Of a stretch of 42,333 nt of DNA, positions 25,257 through 33,032 are shown piece after piece; position 1 is the stretch's first letter; each line of letters starts with the position of its first letter. This DNA is from Gemmatimonadota bacterium (GTDB lineage Bacteria > Latescibacterota > UBA2968 > UBA8231), in the NCBI GenBank assembly GCA_009841115.1, contig VXML01000103.1:1-42333 (forward strand). Direction: 5' to 3'. A program made the translations under genes and the position numbers. The notes below the pieces were generated by a model. That model was given only the letters and a program-made list of their open reading frames with translations, was not told the origin of the DNA and did no database searches.

Positions 25257-26732
25257 TCAGGCCCGCCACAAATCGAGCTGCGGCCTGTCGCCAATTTGGA
25301 TCAGCGACCCAGCCGCCTCAAAAGGCATGCGCCCGCCAATGCAGTACGTACACAAGTCGAGCTCGGGCAGGCCAGCGCGCGCAAAGGCTTCTAGCATCCC
25401 CTGCTGCGACAAGTAAATCACGGGCATCCCCATCGCTTCGCTAATGGCCTCGGCCGTGCGCCCACGCGCGATAAACTCGTCGCCCGGCGGCGGGTCCGGC
25501 GGCATATCCACCCCAAAGGTGCATCCCCTCGGCACGCCATCATCGCCAATAATGCCAATCGGCGGCGTGTAACTCACCAGATAAGCCTGCCCGACGCCAG
25601 CTTCCTCGTAGAGCAGGTCGCAGGCGCGCTTGGAATTGTTGCCGCGGATGATGCTGTCGTCGATCAGGATTACGGTCTTGCCTTTGAGCTTTTGCGCCAT
25701 CCCGGGCAAAAGGTGCAGGTTCTGGTCGATCGACTCTTTGCGCTCGCCAGCAGTCGAGCCTTGGAACGAACGCTCGCCGCGCATCTTGTAGAACACGGGT
25801 TCAAAGGGCAGTTCCGCCTGCTTGGCATAGGCGCGGGCCGCCACCTCGGGACAACGCGGCAAATACGTGACCAAGTCGACGTCGGGCGGCAGAAATTCCT
25901 CGCTGAGTATCTCCCCTAGCGATTCGCGGATGCGGCGCACGCTGACGCCGTTGATGATCGAGTCGAGGTCGGTGATGTAGTTCCACTCAAAAAAGCAATA
26001 GGCGAGGTTGGTCGAGACCACGACTTCCTTGTGGTAGTTCCCTTCGGGCGTGAGAGAGTAGATCGCTCCTGGCTCCAAATCCTCGACGTATTCGCCGCCG
26101 TTTTTGCGGAAGGCGATATCCTCTGAGGCCATCACGTACTTGCCGTCCTTCCAACCGAGCACCCCGGGTTTGATCCCAGTGCGATCGCGGATTGCGATCA
26201 CGTCGCGCTCGCGCTTGTCGGCAATGGCCAGAGTATAGGCACCGGGCACTTCCTTGAGGAAGTTGTGCGCGCCGCGCTCGCGGTAGAGGTAGAGCAGAGC
26301 TTCAGTATCGCAGCTCGAATACAGGTGCAAGGAAGCCGAGTCTTGGAAGAAGGCCCGATCAACTTGGCCATTGTGGACGGCCGCCACGTCGCAGTCCCAG
26401 ATCAGGATGTGGTTGTCGCGGTGTTCGACCGTGCCGCCGATGACGTGCGGATGCGCCTCTTCGAGGATCTTGTCCTTTGAGCCTCGGGTGGCGTAGCGCA
26501 CGTGGGCCATGTAGGTGTGGTAATTGGGGCTGAGGAAAATTTTGTGGAGGTCGGTTACGTCGAAGCGCGAGACCCCGCCCTTCCACTTGATCACGTCGAT
26601 GCGGCCATCGCCTACTGCAGCAATACCGGCCGCCTCTCGGCCCCGATGCTGTAGTGAATGAATAAAGCGGTAGGCGTCGTGCAGAGAGTGGGCTACGGTC
26701 AAACCACAGTTGTGGCGAACGACTTCGGCCAT
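25257..26732 (-). CDS. purF: Amidophosphoribosyltransferase (PurF), Fe-S type
   Basis: A 491-residue enzyme for the first step of purine synthesis: glutamine plus PRPP to phosphoribosylamine. The glutaminase nucleophile is Cys9 in RHNCGLT, so an eight-residue propeptide must be removed. SLQHRGREAAGI is the family's glutamine-site region. The PRPP loop is VILIDDSIIRGNNS. Cysteines stand at all four positions that bind the Fe-S cluster in Bacillus PurF: AYCFFEW, RGCTFGVD and LCTYC. The start MAEVV at 26732 is preferred to 26801 because GAGGAA precedes it and it places Cys9 correctly. It is diverged from textbook PurF (PRPP loop ending GNNS). No other purine gene is nearby; it lies 79 bp after an aminotransferase gene on the same strand. 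Confidence 0.9.
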   Translation of the reverse strand: MAEVVRHNCGLTVAHSLHDAYRFIHSLQHRGREAAGIAAVGDGRIDVIKWKGGVSRFDVTDLHKIFLSPNYHTYMAHVRYATRGSKDKILEEAHPHVIGGTVEHRDNHILIWDCDVAAVHNGQVDRAFFQDSASLHLYSSCDTEALLYLYRERGAHNFLKEVPGAYTLAIADKRERDVIAIRDRTGIKPGVLGWKDGKYVMASEDIAFRKNGGEYVEDLEPGAIYSLTPEGNYHKEVVVSTNLAYCFFEWNYITDLDSIINGVSVRRIRESLGEILSEEFLPPDVDLVTYLPRCPEVAARAYAKQAELPFEPVFYKMRGERSFQGSTAGERKESIDQNLHLLPGMAQKLKGKTVILIDDSIIRGNNSKRACDLLYEEAGVGQAYLVSYTPPIGIIGDDGVPRGCTFGVDMPPDPPPGDEFIARGRTAEAISEAMGMPVIYLSQQGMLEAFARAGLPELDLCTYCIGGRMPFEAAGSLIQIGDRPQLDLWRA

Positions 26733-26811
26733 AGACGTTCCTCGCGGCAAAATGTCAAGGGATTGTAACCAAAAATTATAGCCGACCGCGCCATACGGCA
26801 AGGCCGCAGTG

Positions 26812-28182
26812 CTACAATGTCAGAATCAACCCTTGCGCCAACAGCGACTCAACCGTCTGATCAAACGCCGCAGTCGCCTCCTCGACATCTTGAGCTGTGT
26901 GTGCCGACGAGAGCACGCCCCCGGTGGAACTCATGTTATCGATCCCGTAAAAGCGCAGATTGCGCTGGTACTCTTCAATCAACTGCCCCGGCATCCCCTT
27001 GAGCCGCTCGGCCTCGGTCGTGTGCAAATCCGCCCGGCTCTGAGCCTTTTGCACGCGCTGGCGATCGGTCTCAAAATAGACGTGAAACGTCGAACACATC
27101 CCGTACACGTACCCGGCGATACCTCGGCGCTCCAGTACTTCGTCCCAAGCGGCGCGCAGTCCAGCGGCGCGGGCGTTGGCTTGGTCTATCGGCTCGCCCG
27201 TGGCCACGCGCTTGAGCACGGCGATCCCAGCCGCGGCCGAAAGCGGTGCCCCGTTAAAAGTCCCTTGATGCGCCACCCGCGGGCGAGCGTCGTCCGTCAC
27301 GTCGAAAAGCTCCATAATGTCCGCCCGTCCCACCACGGCCCCGCCGGGCATGCCACCGGCGACCACCTTGGCAAAACAAGACAGGTCCGGCCGCAGCCCG
27401 TAGAGCACTTGCGCACCGCCCGGACTAAAGCGAAAACCGGTGACCACCTCGTCGAAAATCAGCACTACCCCGCGCTCTCTGGTCATCGTTTGCAGATCGC
27501 GCAAAAACTCCGGCGCTAAGGGCACTCTTCCCCACGACCCTCCCGACGGCTCGATAATCGCCGCCGCAATATCGCTGTCAGCGTCAAGGACACGCGCAAC
27601 CTGATCCACATCCCCCGCTGGCACGCAGATCACGTGCTCGCGCACCTGCGGCGGAATGCCCAACGAGCCGTCCGCGTCAAAGGGCGGCTGCACGCCGCGC
27701 ATCACGTCGTCGTGCCATCCGTGGAAGTGGCCGGCAAAGCGCAGGATCTTGCGGCGGCCAGTAAACGCCCGCGCCAAGCGCAGCGCCAGCAGGGTCGCCT
27801 CCGTTCCCGAATTGACCAAGCGCACGCGCTCGGCCGAGGGAACCAGCGCCTGTATGCGCTCGGCCCACTCGATGTGCAGTGGATGGTCGTTGCCAAAGTG
27901 CGTCCCGCGCCCCACCGCCTCGGCAATGGCCGCTACGACTTCGGCGGGCGCGTGCCCCAAGAGCAGGGCACCATTGCCGAGCAGGAAGTCGATGTACTCG
28001 TTGCCATCGACATCCCACTTGCGGCCACCAGCCCCTCGCTCGATGTAGAGCGGCACCGGCGTTGCGTAGCGCAGATCGTGTCCCACCTTGCCGCCGAGCG
28101 TCTTGCAGGCGCGGGCAAAGTACTCCTGCGACCGGGGGCGCGCCGCTCCGTAAGCCGCGTATATTTCACTGTGCATCGACAT
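26812..28182 (-). CDS. Class III PLP-dependent aminotransferase (glutamate-1-semialdehyde aminomutase-like)
   Basis: A 456-residue fold-type I PLP enzyme. Visible landmarks are VNSGTEATLLALRLAR (phosphate-binding region), GHFHGWHD, the PLP-pyridine Asp in IFDEVVTGFRF, and the Schiff-base Lys in CFAKVVAGGMPGG. These match the HemL-like branch of class III aminotransferases. HemL itself makes 5-aminolevulinate, but many members of this branch act on other amino acids, and no haem gene is nearby, so I give no symbol. A second ATG six bases downstream (28176) has better spacing from the weak AGAAAGG and may be the true start. It follows the SDR gene by 11 bp, so the two are likely in one operon. 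Confidence 0.85.
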   Translation of the reverse strand: MSMHSEIYAAYGAARPRSQEYFARACKTLGGKVGHDLRYATPVPLYIERGAGGRKWDVDGNEYIDFLLGNGALLLGHAPAEVVAAIAEAVGRGTHFGNDHPLHIEWAERIQALVPSAERVRLVNSGTEATLLALRLARAFTGRRKILRFAGHFHGWHDDVMRGVQPPFDADGSLGIPPQVREHVICVPAGDVDQVARVLDADSDIAAAIIEPSGGSWGRVPLAPEFLRDLQTMTRERGVVLIFDEVVTGFRFSPGGAQVLYGLRPDLSCFAKVVAGGMPGGAVVGRADIMELFDVTDDARPRVAHQGTFNGAPLSAAAGIAVLKRVATGEPIDQANARAAGLRAAWDEVLERRGIAGYVYGMCSTFHVYFETDRQRVQKAQSRADLHTTEAERLKGMPGQLIEEYQRNLRFYGIDNMSSTGGVLSSAHTAQDVEEATAAFDQTVESLLAQGLILTL

Positions 28183-28193
28183 AGCCTTTCTAC

Positions 28194-28943
28194 CTACGAC
28201 CGTCCGCCGCAGGCGGTAATCGTCTGTCCGGTGATAAAACTGGACTCTTCGGACAATAAGAAGCGGACCACCGACGCCATCTCCGCCGGATCGGCCATTC
28301 GTCCCAGCGGAGTGCTGGCGATGAGCTCGGCGACTTGATCGGGGTTGGCCGAGCGCGCCAGCTCAGTATCCGTCAGCCCCGGCGCTAGGCAGTTGATCCG
28401 CACGTTGTGCTCGGCAAACGCTTGGGCACATTGCCGGGTGAAGGCGATGACTGCTGCCTTCGTCGTGGCGTAGTGGATCATGTTCGGTTTGAGCAGCCAA
28501 GCGGCCAGCGAGGAGATATTGACGATCCGCCCAAAGCGCCGCGCGATCATCTCGTCCTTGACGGCCCAAGTGGTCAAAAACGGCCCGTGGACGTTGACCG
28601 CAAACATCCTATCCCACTCGGCAAAGCCGAACTCGCCGTGTTCCTGGGTATAGGCGATCCCGGCGTTGTTGACCAACAGTTCGACCGGCCCGAATGCCGC
28701 GCGCACTTGGGCGATCATCTGCTCGACTTCTGCCTGCTGCGACACATCGGCTTGGACAGCCATGCCCTCGGTGCCGCACGACTCGACCTGCGCCAGAATC
28801 TCCTGCGCGGCCTCGGCATTGTGTTGGTAGTTGATGGCGACCTTGGCTCCGTGCTCGGCCAGCATCTGGACGATGGCGCGACCGATGCCGCGACTGCCGC
28901 CCGTTACCAAGGCAGTGCGCCCGGCAAATATCGCGGTGGTCAT
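28194..28943 (-). CDS. Short-chain dehydrogenase/reductase (FabG-like)
   Basis: A 249-residue classical SDR. The NAD(P)-binding TGGSRGIG is at residues 14-21, NNAG follows in the middle, and the catalytic set is Ser in NISSLAA and Tyr/Lys in YATTK. LAPGLTDTEL and FITGQTITACGG near the end are typical of FabG-type enzymes. The substrate is unknown: it could be a 3-oxoacyl reductase or a sugar or alcohol dehydrogenase. The Arg in the first glycine motif hints at NADP(H). It is first in a minus-strand run with the aminotransferase and purF. The ribosome binding site is weak. Confidence 0.88.
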   Translation of the reverse strand: MTTAIFAGRTALVTGGSRGIGRAIVQMLAEHGAKVAINYQHNAEAAQEILAQVESCGTEGMAVQADVSQQAEVEQMIAQVRAAFGPVELLVNNAGIAYTQEHGEFGFAEWDRMFAVNVHGPFLTTWAVKDEMIARRFGRIVNISSLAAWLLKPNMIHYATTKAAVIAFTRQCAQAFAEHNVRINCLAPGLTDTELARSANPDQVAELIASTPLGRMADPAEMASVVRFLLSEESSFITGQTITACGGRS

Positions 28944-28984
28944 GTGAGTTGACTTTCGTTATTGGGAAAAATTTTGATGATAGC

Positions 28985-29018
28985 GCAAAAAGGGGCCGGG
29001 AGCAATCCCGACCCCTTT
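28985..29018 (-). terminator. Intrinsic terminator after the thioredoxin-like gene
   Basis: AAAGGGGCCGGGA (28989-29001) pairs with TCCCGACCCCTTT (29006-29018) across a 4-nt loop with one wobble. On the minus strand the stem is followed by a U-tract. It separates the ABC-exporter run from the SDR run. Confidence 0.85.
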
Positions 29019-29043
29019 GCTTGTACTTCGGCTAGTCTGGCGA

Positions 29044-31098
29044 TTAGCCGCCCGCTGCTTTGGTGCTCTCCGCGATTTTGGCGACGATCCCCTGAGTATC
29101 GTACACTGCGCGCAGCCGTTCCGCGATCCGCCCCTGTGCATCCACCACGTAATACGAAGGCAAACTACTGATGCTATAGGCTTTTGCTACGTCCGCACCC
29201 CAGCCAGCCGCCCGCAGATGGACGCCTTTGATCTCGTGTTTGGCAATCGCTTTTCTCCAAGCTGCCTCATCGTCGTCCAACGAGATGTTGAGGAAGACGA
29301 CCGGCTGCTCGACCATCTCGGCCTTGATTTTTCGCAGGGCGGGCAAATCGCCGATACACGGACCGCACCAACTCGCCCAGAAATCAATGAATATCGCCTT
29401 CCCTTTGAATTGGTTCAGCGATACCGGCTGGCCATCGAGGTCGTCGAGCGTGAAGTCGGGCGCGGGTTGCCCAGGTTGTAAAACTAGCGCCTTGGTCAAT
29501 GCCGCCTCGATAGCTTCGTTGTATTCTGGATAGGGGTTGGTTTCTTTGAATTCCTCCCACCTTTCATGGACCAAGGCAAAGTCTGTGTGTCCGCGCTCAA
29601 ACCCATTAATCAGCTCGCCGGCCAGAAACCAATAGAGTACTCTCCCGTCCAGTTTTTGCTTGGCTAGATCGTATCGTTTCCCGCCGTAACTAACCCTGCG
29701 CATCCAAGGTCCGGCATAGATGGAGTCGAGTTGAGCTTGAGCCGTTTCCGATAGACCCAATTCCGCTAGGTCGAGTTTCTCGGACAGCTTGAGCGGACGG
29801 CGATGTTCGTACAGGGAGTCGAGGCGAGCCACGGCAGCGGCCGATAGACTCAACTCCGACCAATCGAGTAGCTCAGACAGCGGGACTTTCTCGCCCGTTC
29901 CCTCAAGCTCTTCTTCCATAGGTAGGTGGAACACCACCTTCGTGCCCAGCGTATCAATGCTAGACGATTCGTACCCACTTGACTTCGCAATGCCAAAGGA
30001 TTTACCCGACCTTTCGTAGAACGAGTCGAGCTGGGCTATGGCGGCTGCCGAAAACTCAAACTCCGACAAATCGAATCTTTCGGACAGTCTGAGCGAGCGG
30101 CGATGTTCGTACAGGGAGTCCAGTTGGATCTGCTCCGAGTCGGACAAACCCAACGCCGACAAATCGACCATTTTTGACAGGCTAGGTTTTCGGCCATCCT
30201 TTTCGTATAGGGAATCGAGATGGGTCTGGGCAGCTTCCGACAATCCCAACCCCGATAGATCGTACCGATCGGACAGCGTGGGATTTCTAAGCTCCCTGAG
30301 AGCCACCTTGTCCAACTCCCAACCCAAGGTGCGCGTCAGAAACGTGCGATATTCGCTCACGCCAATGGCCTTTTCATCGACCAAGGGAATGTCCTGAAGA
30401 AAATTGTAGTACTCCGGGGTGATGTCCCTGTTGTCGTGGTCATTGGCAAATCTGTAATTCGTCGGATAGGAAATCATCTGCTTGGCCCACTCGTAGTTGA
30501 AGCGAGCTGTCGCATAGTCGATAAAACCTGGAGAAAGCTCATACTTCTCACGCCCCTTAGCGAGCCACTCAAACTCATCCTGTCGCCGCTGATCCACTTG
30601 GCGAATGAAATCCTCCAACGCCAACCCTTCGTAGTCGAGGCGAAAGGCGAAGTAGTCAGGCAGAATCTCGGCTATGAAGCGGTTGTTGTCCGCGCCTTGG
30701 CCGCTGAACTCAAGGGAGGAGGAGAAACGGCCTTCGTTCATCTCGATGTGCAGACTGTCCCCCGGTTCGACAAAGAAGATCAACCGAGCGCGCGGCCCAA
30801 AGACGAAAGATCGCAGCCCCTCCAGCCATTTCCACTTGGGAGGTTGTGAGTCTTTGTAGCCTCCCATGACGAGCGTCCCTTGGGGAACCGGAAAGGTGCA
30901 GGCAAAGCGATTTTCGCTGTCCAGCACGACGAGCAGTTCAGACCTTGTTGGCGACAGTGAGGATCGGTAGCTAAACTCGATTTCCCGCGCTGGAGGGTTG
31001 TGTATCTTTCCCGTGATGGTCGCGGCGCGTGGTGCCTGGGCCAGCCCCACGCTCGCTGTGCTGATGAGAGCGACGAGGATGCTAAGGTATAGTCTCAT
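29044..31098 (-). CDS. Secreted TlpA/ResA-like thioredoxin with an inserted five-copy repeat
   Basis: A 684-residue protein with signal peptide (cleavage near GLA-Q21). An N-terminal beta-rich region (about 25-130) and a helical region (about 135-270) resemble the front part of Bacteroidetes-type DUF4369/TlpA proteins. Residues 275-462 hold five copies of an unusual unit: LS-x3-DLS, then an Ala/Ser-rich stretch, then LDSLYE. The thioredoxin domain fills about 541-675 with APDFTLDDLDGQPVSL and the redox site WCGPC (577-581); cis-Pro is in SSLPSYYVVD. Such proteins reduce or isomerise disulfides of exported proteins. AAGGAG precedes the start. It lies 74 bp after the exporter genes on the same strand and may be co-transcribed. 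Confidence 0.85.
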   Translation of the reverse strand: MRLYLSILVALISTASVGLAQAPRAATITGKIHNPPAREIEFSYRSSLSPTRSELLVVLDSENRFACTFPVPQGTLVMGGYKDSQPPKWKWLEGLRSFVFGPRARLIFFVEPGDSLHIEMNEGRFSSSLEFSGQGADNNRFIAEILPDYFAFRLDYEGLALEDFIRQVDQRRQDEFEWLAKGREKYELSPGFIDYATARFNYEWAKQMISYPTNYRFANDHDNRDITPEYYNFLQDIPLVDEKAIGVSEYRTFLTRTLGWELDKVALRELRNPTLSDRYDLSGLGLSEAAQTHLDSLYEKDGRKPSLSKMVDLSALGLSDSEQIQLDSLYEHRRSLRLSERFDLSEFEFSAAAIAQLDSFYERSGKSFGIAKSSGYESSSIDTLGTKVVFHLPMEEELEGTGEKVPLSELLDWSELSLSAAAVARLDSLYEHRRPLKLSEKLDLAELGLSETAQAQLDSIYAGPWMRRVSYGGKRYDLAKQKLDGRVLYWFLAGELINGFERGHTDFALVHERWEEFKETNPYPEYNEAIEAALTKALVLQPGQPAPDFTLDDLDGQPVSLNQFKGKAIFIDFWASWCGPCIGDLPALRKIKAEMVEQPVVFLNISLDDDEAAWRKAIAKHEIKGVHLRAAGWGADVAKAYSISSLPSYYVVDAQGRIAERLRAVYDTQGIVAKIAESTKAAGG
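29713..30276 (-). repeat. Five in-gene repeats (25-residue core) within the thioredoxin-like protein
   Basis: Copies at residues 275-299, 307-331, 338-362, 407-431 and 438-462, with a 44-residue spacer between copies three and four. At DNA level 29781-29820 and 30081-30120, exactly 300 bp apart, are nearly identical, including 23 identical consecutive bases, so part of the array was duplicated recently. Confidence 0.85.
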
Positions 31099-31172
31099 CG
31101 GCCTTCTCCTTGGTCGAAAACCTTCTCAAAAAAGGAACTCCGTCGTCCCCACGGCCTCCCTTAATTTTACTC

Positions 31173-33032
31173 CTAGTCCAAACGGTACGCCAGCAGCCCA
31201 TCACTACTCGTCGCGTAGAGATACCCATTGGCCACGGATAGGGCACCAATGCTCCTGTCGGGTTCGAAGGAAAAGCTTTCGATCAGTGCCCCGTACTCGG
31301 CTATCGTCCACGCTTTTACTCTAAGGTCTGACGACCACTTTCCTAGGCCGTACCCTCGGCTGTAGGCTACTCCATCGACAATCTGCAAAGAGCGAATGTC
31401 GTCGCTCCGAGGCAGCGGCAAGTATCCTACTTCGCGCGGTTGATCGGGATTGAAGATATCGAACTCGACCAACTCGTGTGGCCAAAAGCGCTCGACATAG
31501 AGCTTGTCGCCATCGGTGGCTACCAGTCTAGGATCGTAGTAAGACTGAGGCCGGAAGGACTCTATAGTATGTCGCCCGGTCTCGCGCAAAGTGTGCGCAT
31601 CGGCCACAGCGATGACCACTAATTCGCTTTCAGTCCCAATGTAGGCGCGGCTTCCACGCACACTTACATGGCACCGGTGCTTCCACCTGTGGGGATCGTC
31701 CACGGGGTCGGAAATGGGCATTATCACCCGCTCATCGCCTGTCACCGGCATTCCCTCTGCGTCGAGAGCGAAAGCCTCGGCAACCAAGGAGTAGCCCCGC
31801 TCCCGGACGAGGAGCAAACCGCCGTCTGTGGCTCCCCAATACTGGTGGTAGCGAAACCTTTTCCTTTTAATGGCGGCGAACATACGGTAACCCTTGAGGG
31901 CGGGCGCAGCCGGGTCGCTGACGTCGAAGACGACCACCCCGAGACTGTCGCTAGGCAGTCCTTTGCGCCACCCGACGAGATATGCCAGCGAATCAACTAC
32001 GCATATTGCGTTGACACCCTTCCACAACTCGTGGGACTCTGGTCTAGTGCTGCCGAGCAGGCGCATTTGCTGCGGGTTGTTCAAGTCGGCGATGGCAATA
32101 CCAATTTGTCCAGTGGTCATATAGGCGAGCCCGCCTTTGACAGCGAGGTCCCCATAGTATTGCTCATCAGGGGCTTTTAGCACCCCAGCAGGCATCTGTT
32201 GGTTGGCGAGAGGTCCCCCGTAGAAAGTCACAAAGACGACAGCAATGATCGCACCCCACCCTATCGCCACCGTGCGCCACGAGAGCATTGCCTCGCGGTA
32301 GCGGTGCAAAAGTACCGACGCCACCACCAGTGCCACCGCTGTCAAACCCAGATTGGCTAAGACCTTCACCCAAAACCGAGCGAAGTCTGTCGCCAAGCGT
32401 ACCAAAAGCCCTTGGTCATCCAAGCCGCTTGCGACGAGTGGATAGCGATTGAGGATCGGAAAAATGGCTGTTGCCGGGCCTGTGAGGAAAACCCCCAACA
32501 CCACGGCCAGCGCAACACCTACGGCGACACCCTTGAAGGGATGATCCGTTACCACCGAGCCGATAAAAACTAGGGCATAGAGCAGCGAGAATTGAGTAAA
32601 CGACAGGGCGACCATTGAGGCATAGTCAATGCTCTGTACGGTGACCAGTTTATATGCCAAGTACTCGCGTTCTACCTCAAGACTGGCCAAGTCTATGTAC
32701 ACCGTCGCCCAAGCCACTAGCGCGACCAACAGCAGGCCGCCAAGCCCTAACAAAAACTTGACAGCCAGCACTGTCGCGCCCGCCACCGGCTTGTCTAGGA
32801 GGAAGGATAGAGTGCCCGTGCTGCGCTCGCGGGCGATGGCGTCCATGGCCAGCACAACCGCCATCACCATCAGACCGCCCGTAATCAGCTCTTCGAAACC
32901 TGCTACGTAGCTACGGCTGAAATCAGCATTGTTCCGCATCAGACAAACCACTGCGGCGAGCGCGACGGCCACCAATACCTTGGGCAGGATTTCGCGGCCC
33001 TCTTTCCACAGTAACGCGTACAAAGTGCTCAC
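31173..33032 (-). CDS. ABC-2-type permease fused to an LVIVD-type beta-propeller (second paralogue)
   Basis: A 619-residue protein. The GTG at 33032 is chosen because AAAGGAGG precedes it, it overlaps the upstream stop by 4 bp, and it gives an N-terminus (STLYALLWKEGREILPKV) matching the paralogue. Residues 1 to about 285 hold seven hydrophobic helices and ABC-2 hallmarks (LLWKEGRE, ARERSTGTLSFLLDKPV). The rest is a repeat domain of LVIVD type: QIGIAIADLNNPQQMRLLG, LGVVVFDVSDPAAPALKGY, LVEFDIFNPDQPREVGYL. With a cytoplasmic N-terminus and seven helices the propeller would face outside. ABC-2 subunits are normally about 250-400 residues, so the fusion is unusual. It probably pairs with its neighbour and the ATPase at 34906. 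Cargo unknown. Confidence 0.8.
   Translation of the reverse strand: MSTLYALLWKEGREILPKVLVAVALAAVVCLMRNNADFSRSYVAGFEELITGGLMVMAVVLAMDAIARERSTGTLSFLLDKPVAGATVLAVKFLLGLGGLLLVALVAWATVYIDLASLEVEREYLAYKLVTVQSIDYASMVALSFTQFSLLYALVFIGSVVTDHPFKGVAVGVALAVVLGVFLTGPATAIFPILNRYPLVASGLDDQGLLVRLATDFARFWVKVLANLGLTAVALVVASVLLHRYREAMLSWRTVAIGWGAIIAVVFVTFYGGPLANQQMPAGVLKAPDEQYYGDLAVKGGLAYMTTGQIGIAIADLNNPQQMRLLGSTRPESHELWKGVNAICVVDSLAYLVGWRKGLPSDSLGVVVFDVSDPAAPALKGYRMFAAIKRKRFRYHQYWGATDGGLLLVRERGYSLVAEAFALDAEGMPVTGDERVIMPISDPVDDPHRWKHRCHVSVRGSRAYIGTESELVVIAVADAHTLRETGRHTIESFRPQSYYDPRLVATDGDKLYVERFWPHELVEFDIFNPDQPREVGYLPLPRSDDIRSLQIVDGVAYSRGYGLGKWSSDLRVKAWTIAEYGALIESFSFEPDRSIGALSVANGYLYATSSDGLLAYRLD

Noticed and set aside
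26809..28338. Two plus-strand frames of about 235 codons opposite the aminotransferase gene
   Set aside because: Antisense shadows; the minus-strand aminotransferase has all its family motifs.
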